Made by a program: the position numbers and the translations under genes. Shown here piece after piece: positions 8,125 to 20,280 of a DNA stretch of 64,000 nt; position 1 is the first letter of the stretch, and each line of letters begins with the position of its first letter. Origin of the DNA: Euonymus europaeus (taxonomy: Eukaryota > Streptophyta > Magnoliopsida > Celastrales > Celastraceae); contig OY756968.1 of the NCBI GenBank assembly GCA_963580455.1, forward strand, positions 14,911,996 to 14,975,995, written 5' to 3'. The notes under the pieces are model-generated. The model was not told the origin of the DNA. It worked only from the letters and a program-made list of their open reading frames with translations, and ran no database searches.

Positions 8125-9154
8125 TGTGATAAGTGCTAGAATGTACGTTCTTAAAGTGATAAAATACTACCAAAGCAATGCCAAGAAATTGTTCTTAAAA
8201 GCTGAATTTTCAAGATTATTGTACTTAAGATGAGGAGCTTGGATGAGGAGCTTTGGAGACAAGAAGGAAAGAAGGAGAAGGATTGGAAGCATAAAGAGGA
8301 GAAGCAAAAGAAGAAAACAAGGCTTGTGTTTGTAATTATGTTTTTATGTTTCATGTTTTATTTGGTTATGTATAACTAAACTCTTGTTAGTTAGGGCTTG
8401 TCTTGAAGCCCAAGCATGCTTTCAATTTTATAAGTTGTGTGGATTTCAATTTCTACAAGCATGATGATTTTGATTTTTCCATGTTATGTGAGTTCTAGTA
8501 TCTTGTTTCTTTGAGTAGCTAACTTTGAAGCATGTATTAGAATTAATTGTTGTAGAACATGGTCAATTGCCTTGTTGAATATGTTCTTTCTTGCAACATA
8601 TAATTCAGTTGAAAATGAATTATGAAAAATCAATTCTTGAACACCTAAGTACAAATACCATGTATTAGGATTCTTGTGACATTCATATTCTCTTTGCTCT
8701 TATTGGATTCTTGATTGTTGATTGATGCAGACGCCATGCTAGATTTCGATTAAGAATACACGTAATGAGGTATACACCATACACTTTACATGCAATTAAG
8801 AGAGAATCATACAACTTGAGTTTGGCCATGACCTTGTTGTGAATGTTGTCATCATATGCTTGTTTAAATTGTTAATCTATTATTTCTTATAAATTGTTTG
8901 AATGTCTTGTGGTGGATAGTGAGTCTTAGCTATTATTTTCATTAATATCAATTCTCATTCTTGTTCTTAACATCAATTTCTTCGTCTTAATTTTTATCTA
9001 TTTCAAGACTTAACCCCCCTTGTATTAATTATATTCAGGTGTAAGATTGTATATCTATTAGCATCACTCCTTGTGGGATCGACTCTTACTTGTTCACTAT
9101 ATACATTAATTGTACATTTGTAGGTTATTTTAAATTGTTACTAACGACATAACA
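8125..9154 (+). mobile_element. Complete LTR of Athila-like element (LTR 3)
   Basis: Third LTR, 1,030 bp with the same TGTGAT...ATAACA ends; no difference from LTR 2 was noticed. It is again followed by a primer-binding site and internal sequence, so the tandem does not end at an LTR on this side. Confidence 0.88.
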
Positions 9155-9159
9155 ATTTT

Positions 9160-9177
9160 TGGCGCCGTTGCCGGGGA
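9160..9177 (+). other. Retrotransposon primer-binding site, tRNA-Asp type (copy 3)
   Basis: Third identical TGGCGCCGTTGCCGGGGA site. It opens an internal region that is cut off about 800 bp later by satellite DNA. Confidence 0.9.
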
Positions 9178-9473
9178 TGTGATTACCTAATATAGTGTCA
9201 TCTAACTCTTGTATATAATTTATTTATTTATTGATAGCACCTCCTACATGGAAGGTTTTACATTACATGTCATTATTTAACGTGGTTGGCTTAAAGCCCC
9301 ATTTTGTTTTCTATTAATGGCTGGTTCAAACCGCCTACTGTTGTTGATATATGTATATATCTATTAATATTAATGGCTGGTTCTACCGCCTATTAATATG
9401 CCTTAATATTTACTAACATCATTTTTTTTATGGTTGGCCTTTTCTGCCCCATTTTATTTCTTCTGTATACTAA
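9178..9473 (+). other. Retroelement leader with A-B-B-A motif repeats (copy 3)
   Basis: Third copy of the leader, one T shorter in the run preceding TATGGTTGGCC. No gag frame. Confidence 0.6.
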
Positions 9474-9725
9474 CTTGTTATATATTGTCAACTAACTTCT
9501 TTATATAACTCACACCTTCGACTATTCCCCGGTAAGCTCCGTTCACGATGGTATGGTCCATTCCTTATTACTCATGTTTTTTCACATGTTGCAGTGAATC
9601 TTCAACACCCACAGACGGAAAATATTTTTAAAGTGAATGGTCATCGTCTTAAGCACTATTTAGAGCCAACAACAGAACATTTTGATGAGAATTTAAGGCT
9701 CTCTGATCCTGTTCCACTCACTTGA
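9474..9725 (+). pseudogene. pol: Truncated pol: integrase C-terminal tail only (copy 3)
   Basis: Third remnant, ending at the TGA at 9,723-9,725. At the two sites where copy 2 is mutated this copy carries the same bases as copy 1 (Glu and Leu), so the changes in copy 2 are probably private to it. Confidence 0.87.
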
Positions 9726-9749
9726 AACGCTATTTCGTCTGGCTGACGA

Positions 9750-9783
9750 CGCTAAATTTAGCGCTTATGGGAGGCAACCCATA
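9750..9783 (+). other. Twin hairpins just downstream of the pol stop (copy 3)
   Basis: Same palindrome (9,750-9,763) and TATGGG/CCCATA stem (9,766-9,783). These are the last recognisable structures before the truncation. Confidence 0.65.
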
Positions 9784-9975
9784 TTTCTTTCTCATTATCT
9801 TTGTGTGTTCAATCAAGCATTTAGTTCAGTTGCACATTTTCTTAGCATATTCACTTTTACTTTCACCTTGAGGTGGTCACTGTACACTTTTATGTGCGTG
9901 GGGCTTGATTGCGCCCATATGTCTACGGTGTGAGCTTTCTCCACCAGCTTAATGTGGTTTGGATCTTCAAATGTT
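9784..9975 (+). mobile_element. Truncated internal region of third retroelement unit
   Basis: This follows copy 1 up to GGATCTTCAAATGTTTACT and then stops; copy 1 continues into TATAGGGCAGC (about 979 onward). The ORF, 3' region and 3' LTR of this unit are missing. One substitution from copy 1 was noticed (TTATGTGCG for TTGTGTGCG near 9,890). Confidence 0.85.
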
Positions 9976-10944
9976 TACTCATAAAATTTGACATATAAGA
10001 ACAATAAAAATTGTACACCGAGCAACTTTGATGGTCCGAAGTTGCTCAACTCTCTTATATGGAGGAGCTTTTATCGATTTTGTCCATTTGTCAAAGAAAG
10101 TTGGTGTTTTGGCATCGAAATAATCTAGGAAGCTTATACTCGTAAAACTTGACATAGAAGAACAATAAAAAGTGTACATAGAGCAATTTTGATGGTCCGA
10201 AGTTGCTCAACTCTCTCTATGGAGGAGCTTTTAACGGTTTTGTCTATTTGTCATAGAAAGTTGGTGTTTCGGCATCGAAATAGTCTAGGAAGCTTATACT
10301 CTTAAAATTTGACATAGAAGAACGAACAATAAAAAGTGTACATTGAGCAACTTTGATGGTCCTAAGTTGCTCAACTCTCTCTATGGAGGAGCTTTTAACG
10401 ATTTTGTCCCTTTGTCATAGAAATTTGGTGTTTTGGCACCGAAATAATCTATGAAGCTTATACTCATAAAATTTGACATATAAGAACAATAAAAATTGTA
10501 CACCGAGCAACTTTGATGGTCCGAAGTTGCTCAACTCTCTTATATGGAGGAGCTTTTATCGATTTTGTCCATTTGTCAAAGAAAGTTGGTGTTTTGGCAT
10601 CGAAATAATCTAGGAAGCTTATACTCGTAAAACTTGACATAGAAGAACAATAAAAAGTGTACATAGAGCAATTTTGATGGTCCGAAGTTGCTCAACTCTC
10701 TTTATGGAGGAGCTTTTAACGGTTTTGTCTATTTGTCATAGAAAGTTGGTGTTTCGGCATCGAAATAGTCTAGGAAGCTTAAACTCGTAAAATTTGACAT
10801 AGAAGAACAATAAAAAGTGTACATTGAGCAAGTTTGATGGTCCGAAGTTGCTCAACTCTCTCTATGGAGGAGCTTTTAACGGTTTTGTCCATTTGTCATA
10901 GAAAGTTGGTGTTTTGACATCGAAATAATCTATGAAGCTTATAC
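9976..10944 (+). repeat. First six satellite monomers at the array edge
   Basis: Two three-monomer blocks (485 and 481 bp) related to the 9-mer that follows. The first monomer starts mid-unit at CATAAAATTTG, fused to retroelement sequence. A GAAC duplication marks one monomer near 10,321. Confidence 0.7.
10020..10047 (+). other. Monomer inverted repeat (representative, class A)
   Basis: GAGCAACTT (10,020-10,028) and AAGTTGCTC (10,039-10,047) form a perfect 9-bp dyad around the 10-base loop TGATGGTCCG. The same element recurs about every 160 bp through the array. In class C the left arm is GAGCAATTT, giving one G-T pair. Confidence 0.85.
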
Positions 10945-13900
10945 TCATAAAATTTGACATATAAGAACAATAAAAATTGTACACCGAGCAACTTTGATGG
11001 TCCGAAGTTGCTCAACTCTCTTATATGGAGGAGCTTTTATCGATTTTGTCCATTTGTCAAAGAAAGTTGGTGTTTTGGCATCGAAATAATCTAGGAAGCT
11101 TATACTCGTAAAACTTGACATAGAAGAACAATAAAAAGTGTACATAGAGCAATTTTGATGGTCCGAAGTTGCTCAACTCTCTCTATGGAGGAGCTTTTAA
11201 CGGTTTTGTCTATTTGTCATAGAAAGTTGGTGTTTCGGCATCGAAATAGTCTAGGAAGCTTATACTCTTAAAATTTGACATAGAAGAACGAACAATAAAA
11301 AGTGTACATTGAGCAACTTTGATGGTCCTAAGTTGCTCAACTCTCTCTATGGAGGAGCTTTTAACGATTTTGTCCCTTTGTCATAGAAATTTGGTGTTTT
11401 GTCATCGAAATAATCTATGAAGCTTATACTCATAAAATTTGACATATAAGAACAATAAAAATTGTACACCGAGCAACTTTGATGGTCCGAAGTTGCTCAA
11501 CTCTCTTATATGGAGGAGCTTTTATCGATTTTTTCCATTTGTCAAAGAAAGTTGGTGTTTTGGCATCGAAATAATCTAGGAAGCTTATACTCGTAAAAAA
11601 AGACATAGAAGAACAATAAAAAGTGTACATAGAGCAATTTTGATGGTCCGAAGTTGCTCAACTCTCTTTATGGAGGAGCTTTTAACGGTTTTGTGTATTT
11701 GTCATAGAAAGTTGGTGTTTCGGCATCGAAATAGTCTAGGAAGCTTAAACTCGTAAAATTTGACATAGAAGAACAATAAAAAGTGTACATTGAGCAAGTT
11801 TGATGGTCCGAAGTTGCTCAACTCTCTCTATGGAGGAGCTTTTAACGGTTTTGTCCATTTGTCATAGAAAGTTGGTGTTTTGGCATCGAAATAATCTAGG
11901 AAGCTTATACTCATAAAATTTGACATATAAGAACAATAAAAATTGTATACTGAGCAACGTTGATGGTCCGAAGTTGCTCAACTCTCTCTATGGGGGAGCT
12001 TTTAACGGTTTTGTTCATTTGTCATAGAAAGTTGGTGTTTTGCATCGAAATAATCTATGAAGCTTATACTGGTCAAATTTTACATAGAAGAACAATAAAA
12101 AGTCTATCCCGAGCAACTTTAATCGTCCAAAATTGCTCAACTCTCTCTATGGAGGAGCTTTTAACGATTTTATCCATTTGTCATAGAAATTTGGTGTTTT
12201 GGCATCCAAATAATCTAGGATGCTTATACTCGTAAAATTTGACATATAAGAACAATAAAAATTGTACACCGAGCAACTTTGATGGTCCGAAGTTGCTCAA
12301 CTCTCTCTATGGAGGAGCTTTTAACGATTTTATCCATTTGTCATAGAAATTTGGTGTTTTGGCATCGAAATAATCTATGAAGCTTATACTCATAAAATTT
12401 GACATATAAGAACAATAAAAATTGTACACCGAGCAACTTTGATGGTCCGAAGTTGCTCAACTCTCTTATATGGAGGAGCTTTTATCGATTTTGTCCATTT
12501 GTCAAAGAAAGTTGGTGTTTTGGCATCGAAATAATCTAGGAAGCTTATACTCGTAAAACTTGACATAGAAGAACAATAAAAAGTGTACATAGAGCAATTT
12601 TGATGGTCCGAAGTTGCTCAACTCTCTCTATGGAGGAGCTTTTAACGGTTTTGTCTATTTGTCATAGAAAGTTGGTGTTTCGGCATCGAAATAGTCTAGG
12701 AAGCTTATACTCTTAAAATTTGACATAGAAGAACGAACAATAAAAAGTGTACATTGAGCAACTTTGATGGTCCTAAGTTGCTCAACTCTCTCTATGGAGG
12801 AGCTTTTAACGATTTTGTCCCTTTGTCATAGAAATTTGGTGTTTTGTCATCGAAATAATCTATGAAGCTTATACTCATAAAATTTGACATATAAGAACAA
12901 TAAAAATTGTACACCGAGCAACTTTGATGGTCCGAAGTTGCTCAACTCTCTTATATGGAGGAGCTTTTATCGATTTTTTCCATTTGTCAAAGAAAGTTGG
13001 TGTTTTGGCATCGAAATAATCTAGGAAGCTTATACTCGTAAAAAAAGACATAGAAGAACAATAAAAAGTGTACATAGAGCAATTTTGATGGTCCGAAGTT
13101 GCTCAACTCTCTTTATGGAGGAGCTTTTAACGGTTTTGTCTATTTTTCATAGAAAGTTGGTGTTTCGGCATCGAAATAGTCTAGGAAGCTTAAACTCGTA
13201 AAATTTGACATAGAAGAACAATAAAAAGTGTACATTGAGCAAGTTTGATGGTCCGAAGTTGCTCAACTCTCTCTATGGAGGAGCTTTTAACGGTTTTGTC
13301 CATTTGTCATAGAAAGTTGGTGTTTTGGCATCGAAATAATCTAGGAAGCTTATAATCATAAAATTTGACATATAAGAACAATAAAAATTGTATACTGAGC
13401 AACGTTGATGGTCCGAAGTTGCTCAACTCTCTCTATGGGGGAGCTTTTAACGGTTTTGTTCATTTGTCATAGAAAGTTGGTGTTTTGCATCGAAATAATC
13501 TATGAAGCTTATACTGGTCAAATTTTACATAGAAGAACAATAAAAAGTCTATCCCGAGCAACTTTAATCGTCCAAAATTGCTCAACTCTCTCTATGGAGG
13601 AGCTTTTAACGATTTTATCCATTTGTCATAGAAATTTGGTGTTTTGGCATCCAAATAATCTAGGATGCTTATACTCGTAAAATTTGACATATAAGAACAA
13701 TAAAAATTGTACACCGAGCAACTTTGATGGTCCGAAGTTGCTCAACTCTCTCTATGGAGGAGCTTTTAACGATTTTATCCATTTGTCATAGAAATTTGGT
13801 GTTTTGGCATCGAAATAATCTATGAAGCTTATACTCATAAAATTTGACATATAAGAACAATAAAAATTGTACACCGAGCAACTTTGATGGTCCGAAGTTG

Positions 13901-15054
13901 CTCAACTCTCTTATATGGAGGAGCTTTTATCGATTTTGTCCATTTGTCAAAGAAAGTTGGTGTTTTGGCATCGAAATAATCTAGGAAGCTTATACTCGTA
14001 AAACTTGACATAGAAGAACAATAAAAAGTGTACATAGAGCAATTTTGATGGTCCGAAGTTGCTCAACTCTCTCTATGGAGGAGCTTTTAACGGTTTTGTC
14101 TATTTGTCATAGAAAGTTGGTGTTTCGGCATCGAAATAGTCTAGGAAGCTTATACTCTTAAAATTTGACATAGAAGAACGAACAATAAAAAGTGTACATT
14201 GAGCAACTTTGATGGTCCTAAGTTGCTCAACTCTCTCTATGGAGGAGCTTTTAACGATTTTGTCCCTTTGTCATAGAAATTTGGTGTTTTGGCATCGAAA
14301 TAATCTATGAAGCTTATACTCATAAAATTTGACATATAAGAACAATAAAAATTGTACACCGAGCAACTTTGATGGTCCGAAGTTGCTCAACTCTCTTATA
14401 TGGAGGAGCTTTTATCGATTTTGTCCATTTGTCAAAGAAAGTTGGTGTTTTGGCATCGAAATAATCTAGGAAGCTTATACTCGTAAAACTTGACATAGAA
14501 GAACAATAAAAAGTATACATAGAGCAATTTTGATGGTCCGAAGTTGCTCAACTCTCTTTATGGAGGAGCTTTTAACGGTTTTGTCTATTTGTCATAGAAA
14601 GTTGGTGTTTCGGCATCGAAATAGTCTAGGAAGCTTAAACTCGTAAAATTTGACATAGAAGAACAATAAAAAGTGTACATTGAGCAAGTTTGATGGTCCG
14701 AAGTTGCTCAACTCTCTCTATGGAGGAGCTTTTAACGGTTTTGTCCATTTGTCATAGAAAGTTGGTGTTTTGGCATCGAAATAATCTAGGAAGCTTATAC
14801 TCATAAAATTTGACATATAAGAACAATAAAAATTGTATACTGAGCAACGTTGATGGTCCGAAGTTGCTCAACTCTCTCTATGGGGGAGCTTTTAACGGTT
14901 TTGTTCATTTGTCATAGAAAGTTGGTGTTTTGCATCGAAATAATCTATGAAGCTTATACTGGTCAAATTTTACATAGAAGAACAATAAAAAGTCTATCCC
15001 GAGCAACTTTAATCGTCCAAAATTGCTCAACTCTCTCTATGGAGGAGCTTTTAA
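10945..15054 (+). repeat. 9-monomer higher-order repeat, 1,445 bp
   Basis: Matching positions recur at 10,945, 12,390 and 13,835 (1,445 bp apart), and 11,960, 13,405 and 14,850 give the same spacing. Two copies are complete; the third changes character at about 15,055, where TATCC becomes TGTCC and a different monomer order follows. Copies are almost identical; for example the aberrant CGTAAAAAAAGACATAG occurs at 11,591 and 13,036. Confidence 0.85.
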
Positions 15055-18000
15055 CGGTTTTGTCCATTTGTCATAGAAATTTGGTGTTTTGGCATCGAAA
15101 TAATCTAGGAAGTTTATACTCATAAAATTTGACATATAAGAACAATAAAAATTGTACATCGAGCAACTTTGATGGTCTGAAGTTGCTCAACTCTCTCTAT
15201 AAAGGAGCTTTTAAAGGGTTTCGTCCATTTGTCATAGAAAGTTGGTGTTTTGGCATCGAAATAATCTATGAATCTTATACTCCTAAAATTTCACATATAA
15301 GAACAATAAAAAGTGTACATTGAGCAACTTTGATGGTCCGAAGTTGCTCAACTCTCTCTATGCAGGAGCTTTTAACGATTTTGTCCCTTTGTCATAGATA
15401 TTTGGTGTTTTTGCATCGAAATAATCTATGAAGCTTATACTCATAAAATTTGACATATAAGAACAATAAAAATTGTACACCGAGCAACTTTGATGGTCCG
15501 AAGTTGCTCAACTCTCTTATATGGAGGAGCTTTTACCGGTTTTGTCCATTTGTCATAGAAAGTTGGTGTTTAGGCATCGAAATAATCTACGAATCTTAAA
15601 CTCGTAAAATTTGACATATAAGAACAATAAAAATTGTACACCGAGCAACTTTGATCGTCCGAAGTTGCTCAACTCTCCCAATGGAGGAGCTTTTAACGAT
15701 TTTATCCATTTGTCATAGAAATTTGGTGTTTTGGCATCCAAATAATCTAGGATGCTTATACTCATAAAATTTGACATATAAGAACAATAAAAATTGTAGA
15801 CCGAGCAACTTTGATGGTCCGAAGTTTCTCAACTCTCTTATATGGAGGAGCTTTTAACGGTTTTGTCCATTTGTCATAGAAACTTGGTGTTTTGGCATCG
15901 AAATAATCTAGGAAGCTTATACTCATAAAATTTGACATATAAGAACAATAAAAATTGTATACTGAGCAATGTTGATGGTCCGAAGTTGCTCAACTCTCTC
16001 TATGGGGGAGCTTTTAACGGTTTTGTTCATTTGTCATAGAAAGTTGGTGTTTTGCATCGAAATAATCTATGAAGCTTATACTGGTCAAATTTTACATAGA
16101 AGAACAATAAAAAGTCTATCCCGAGCAACTTTAATCGTCCAAAATTGCTCAACTCTCTCTATGGAGGAGCTTTTAACGGTTTTGTCCATTTGTCATAGAA
16201 ATTTGGTGTTTTGGCATCGAAATAATCTAGGAAGCTTATACTCATAAAATTTGACATATAAGAACAATAAAAATTGTACATCGAGCAACTTTGATGGTCT
16301 GAAGTTGCTCAACTCTCTCTATAAAGGAGCTTTTAAAGGGTTTCGTCCATTTGTCATAGAAAGTTGGTGTTTTGGCATCGAAATAATCTATGAATCTTAT
16401 ACTCCTAAAATTTCACATATAAGAACAATAAAATGTGTACATTGAGCAACTTTGATGATCCGAAGTTGCTCAACTCTCTCTATGCAGGAGCTTTTAACGA
16501 TTTTGTCCCTTTGTCATAGATATTTGGTGTTTTTGCATCGAAATAATCTATGAAGCTTATACTCATAAAATTTGACATATAAGAACAATAAAAATTGTAC
16601 ACCGAGCAACTTTGATGGTCCGAAGTTGCTCAACTCTCTTATATGGAGGAGCTTTTACCGGTTTTGTCCATTTGTCATAGAAAGTTGGTGTTTAGGCATC
16701 GAAATAATCTACGAATCTTAAACTCGTAAAATTTGACATATAAGAACAATAAAAATTGTACACCGAGCAACTTTGATGGTCCGAAGTTGCTCAACTCTCT
16801 CTATGGAGGAGCTTTTAACGATTTTATCCATTTGTCATAGAAATTTGGTGTTTTGGCATCCAAATAATCTAGGATGCTTATACTCATAAAATTTGACATA
16901 TAAGAACAATAAAAATTGTACACCGAGCAACTTTGATGGTCCGAAGTTGCTCAACTCTCTTATATGGAGGAGCTTTTATCGATTTTGTCCATTTGTCAAA
17001 GAAAGTTGGTGTTTTGGCATCGAAATAATCTAGGAAGCTTATACTCGTAAAACTTGACATAGAAGAACAATAAAAAGTGTACATAGAGCAATTTTGATGG
17101 TCCGAAGTTGCTCAACTCTCTTTATGGAGGAGCTTTTAACGGTTTTGTCTATTTGTCATAGAAAGTTGGTGTTTCGGCATCGAAATAGTCTAGGAAGCTT
17201 AAACTCGTAAAATTTGACATAGAAGAACAATAAAAAGTGTACATTGAGCAAGTTTGATGGTCCGAAGTTGCTCAACTCTCTCTATGGAGGAGCTTTTAAC
17301 GGTTTTGTCCATATCTCATAGAAAGTTGGTGTTTTGGCATCGAAATAATCTAGGAAGCTTATACTCATAAAATTTGACATATAAGAACAATAAAAATTGT
17401 ATACTGAGCATCGTTGATGGTCCGAAGTTGCTCAACTCTCTCTATGGGGGAGCTTTTAACGGTTTTGTTCATTTGTCATAGAAAGTTGGTGTTTTGCATC
17501 GAAATAATCTATGAAGCTTATACTGGTCAAATTTTACATAGAAGAACAATAAAAAGTCTATCCCGAGCAACTTTAATCGTCCAAAATTGCTCAACTCTCT
17601 CTATGGAGAAGCTTTTAACGGTTTTGTCCATTTGTCGTAGAAATTTGGTGTTTTGGCATCGAAATAATCTAGGAAGCTTATACTCATAAAATTTGACATA
17701 TAAGAACAATAAAAATTGTACATCGAGCAACTTTGATGGTCTGAAGTTGCTCAACTCTCTCTATAAAGGAGCTTTTAAAGGGTTTCGTCCATTTGTCATA
17801 GAAAGTTGGTGTTTTGGCATCGAAATAATCTATGAATCTTATACTCCTAAAATTTCACATATAAGAACAATAAAAAGTGTACATTGAGCAACTTTGATGG
17901 TCCGAAGTTGCTCAACTCTCTCTATGCAGGAGCTTTTAACGATTTTGTCCCTTTGTCATAGAAATTTGGTGTTTTTGCATCGAAATAATCTATGAAGCTT

Positions 18001-20280
18001 ATACTCATAAAATTTGACATATAAGAACAATAAAAATTGTACGCCGAGCAACTTTGATGGTCCGAAGTTGCTCAACTCTCTTATATGGAGGAGCTTTTAC
18101 CGGTTTTGTCCATTTGTCATAGAAAGTTGGTGTTTAGGCATCGAAATAATCTACGAATCTTAAACTCGTAAAATTTGACATATAAGAACAATAAAAATTG
18201 TACACCGAGCAACTTTGATGGTCCGAAGTTGCTCAACTCTCTCTATGGAGGAGCTTTTAACGATTTTATCCATTTGTCATAGAAATTTGGTGTTTTGGCA
18301 TCCAAATAATCTAGGATGCTTATACTCATAAAATTTGACATATAAGAACAATAAAAATTGTACACCGAGCAACTTTGATGGTCCGAAGTTGCTCAACTCT
18401 CTTATATGGAGGAGCTTTTATCGATTTTGTCCATTTGTCAAAGAAAGTTGGTGTTTTGGCATCGAAATAATCTAGGAAGCTTATACTCGTAAAACTTGAC
18501 ATAGAAGAACAATAAAAAGTGTACATAGAGCAATTTTGATGGTCCGAAGTTGCTCAACTCTCTTTATGGAGGAGCTTTTAACGGTTTTGTCTATTTGTCA
18601 TAGAAAGTTGGTGTTTCGGCATCGAAATAGTCTAGGAAGCTTAAACTCGTAAAATTTGACATAGAAGAACAATAAAAAGAGTACATTGAGCAAGTTTGAT
18701 GGTCCGAAGTTGCTCAACTCTCTCTATGGAGGAGCTTTTAACGGTTTTGTCCATATCTCATAGAAAGTTGGTGTTTTGGCATCGAAATAATCTAGGAAGC
18801 TTATACTCATAAAATTTGACATATAAGAACAATAAAAATTGTATACTGAGCATCGTTGATGGTCCGAAGTTGCTCAACTCTCTCTATGGGGGAGCTTTTA
18901 ACGGTTTTGTTCATTTGTCATAGAAAGTTGGTGTTTTGCATCGAAATAATCTATGAAGCTTATACTGGTCAAATTTTACATAGAAGAACAATAAAAAGTC
19001 TATCCCGAGCAACTTTAATCGTCCAAAATTGCTCAACTCTCTCTATGGAGGAGCTTTTAACGGTTTTGTCCATTTGTCATAGAAATTTGGTGTTTTGGCA
19101 TCGAAATAATCTAGGAAGCTTATACTCATAAAATTTGACATATAAGAACAATAAAAATTGTACATCGAGCAACTTTGATGGTCTGAAGTTGCTCAACTCT
19201 CTCTATAAAGGAGCTTTTAAAGGGTTTCGTCCATTTGTCATAGAAAGTTGGTGTTTTGGCATCGAAATAATCTATGAATCTTATACTCCTAAAATTTCAC
19301 ATATAAGAACAATAAAAAGTGTACATTGAGCAACTTTGATGGTCCGAAGTTGCTCAACTCTCTCTATGCAGGAGCTTTTAACGATTTTGTCCCTTTGTCA
19401 TAGAAATTTGGTGTTTTTGCATCGAAATAATCTATGAAGCTTATACTCATAAAATTTGACATATAAGAACAATAAAAATTGTACACCGAGCAACTTTGAT
19501 GGTCCGAAGTTGCTCAACTCTCTTATATGGAGGAGCTTTTACCGGTTTTGTCCATTTGTCATAGAAAGTTGGTGTTTAGGCATCGAAATAATCTACGAAT
19601 CTTAAACTCGTAAAATTTGACATATAAGAACAATAAAAATTGTACACCGAGCAACTTTGATGGTCCGAAGTTGCTCAACTCTCTCTATGGAGGAGCTTTT
19701 AACGATTTTATCCATTTGTCATAGAAATTTGGTGTTTTGGCATCCAAATAATCTAGGATGCTTATACTCATAAAATTTGACATATAAGAACAATAAAAAT
19801 TGTACACCGAGCAACTTTGATGGTCCGAAGTTGCTCAACTCTCTTATATGGAGGAGCTTTTATCGATTTTGTCCATTTGTCAAAGAAAGTTGGTGTTTTG
19901 GCATCGAAATAATCTAGGAAGCTTATACTCGTAAAACTTGACATAGAAGAACAATAAAAAGTGTACATAGAGCAATTTTGATGGTCCGAAGTTGCTCAAC
20001 TCTCTTATATGGAGGAGCTTTTACCGGTTTTGTCTATTTGTCATAGAAAGTTGGTGTTTAGGCATCGAAATAATCTAGGAAGCTTAAACTCGTAAAATTT
20101 GACATAGAAGAACAATAAAAAGAGTACATTGAGCAAGTTTGATGGTCCGAAGTTGCTCAACTCTCTCTATGGAGGAGCTTTTAACGGTTTTGTCCATATC
20201 TCATAGAAAGTTGGTGTTTTGGCATCGAAATAATCTAGGAAGCTTATACTCATAAAATTTGACATATAAGAACAATAAAA
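15055..20280 (+). repeat. Related higher-order repeat, 1,442 bp, with a 7-monomer first copy
   Basis: Matching positions at 15,129, 16,251, 17,693 and 19,135 give spacings of 1,122, 1,442 and 1,442 bp, so the first copy is two monomers short. The block shares a class D monomer pair with the 1,445-bp repeat. A private variant (AAAGAGTACATTGAGCAAG near 18,676 and 20,118) links the second and third copies, while the first has AAAGTGTACATTG. The repeat fades at about 20,280. Confidence 0.82.

Noticed and set aside
1..9975. Complete autonomous retrotransposon
   Set aside because: Gag, protease, reverse transcriptase, RNase H and the integrase core are absent in every unit; the ~3.47-kb internal region is far too short.
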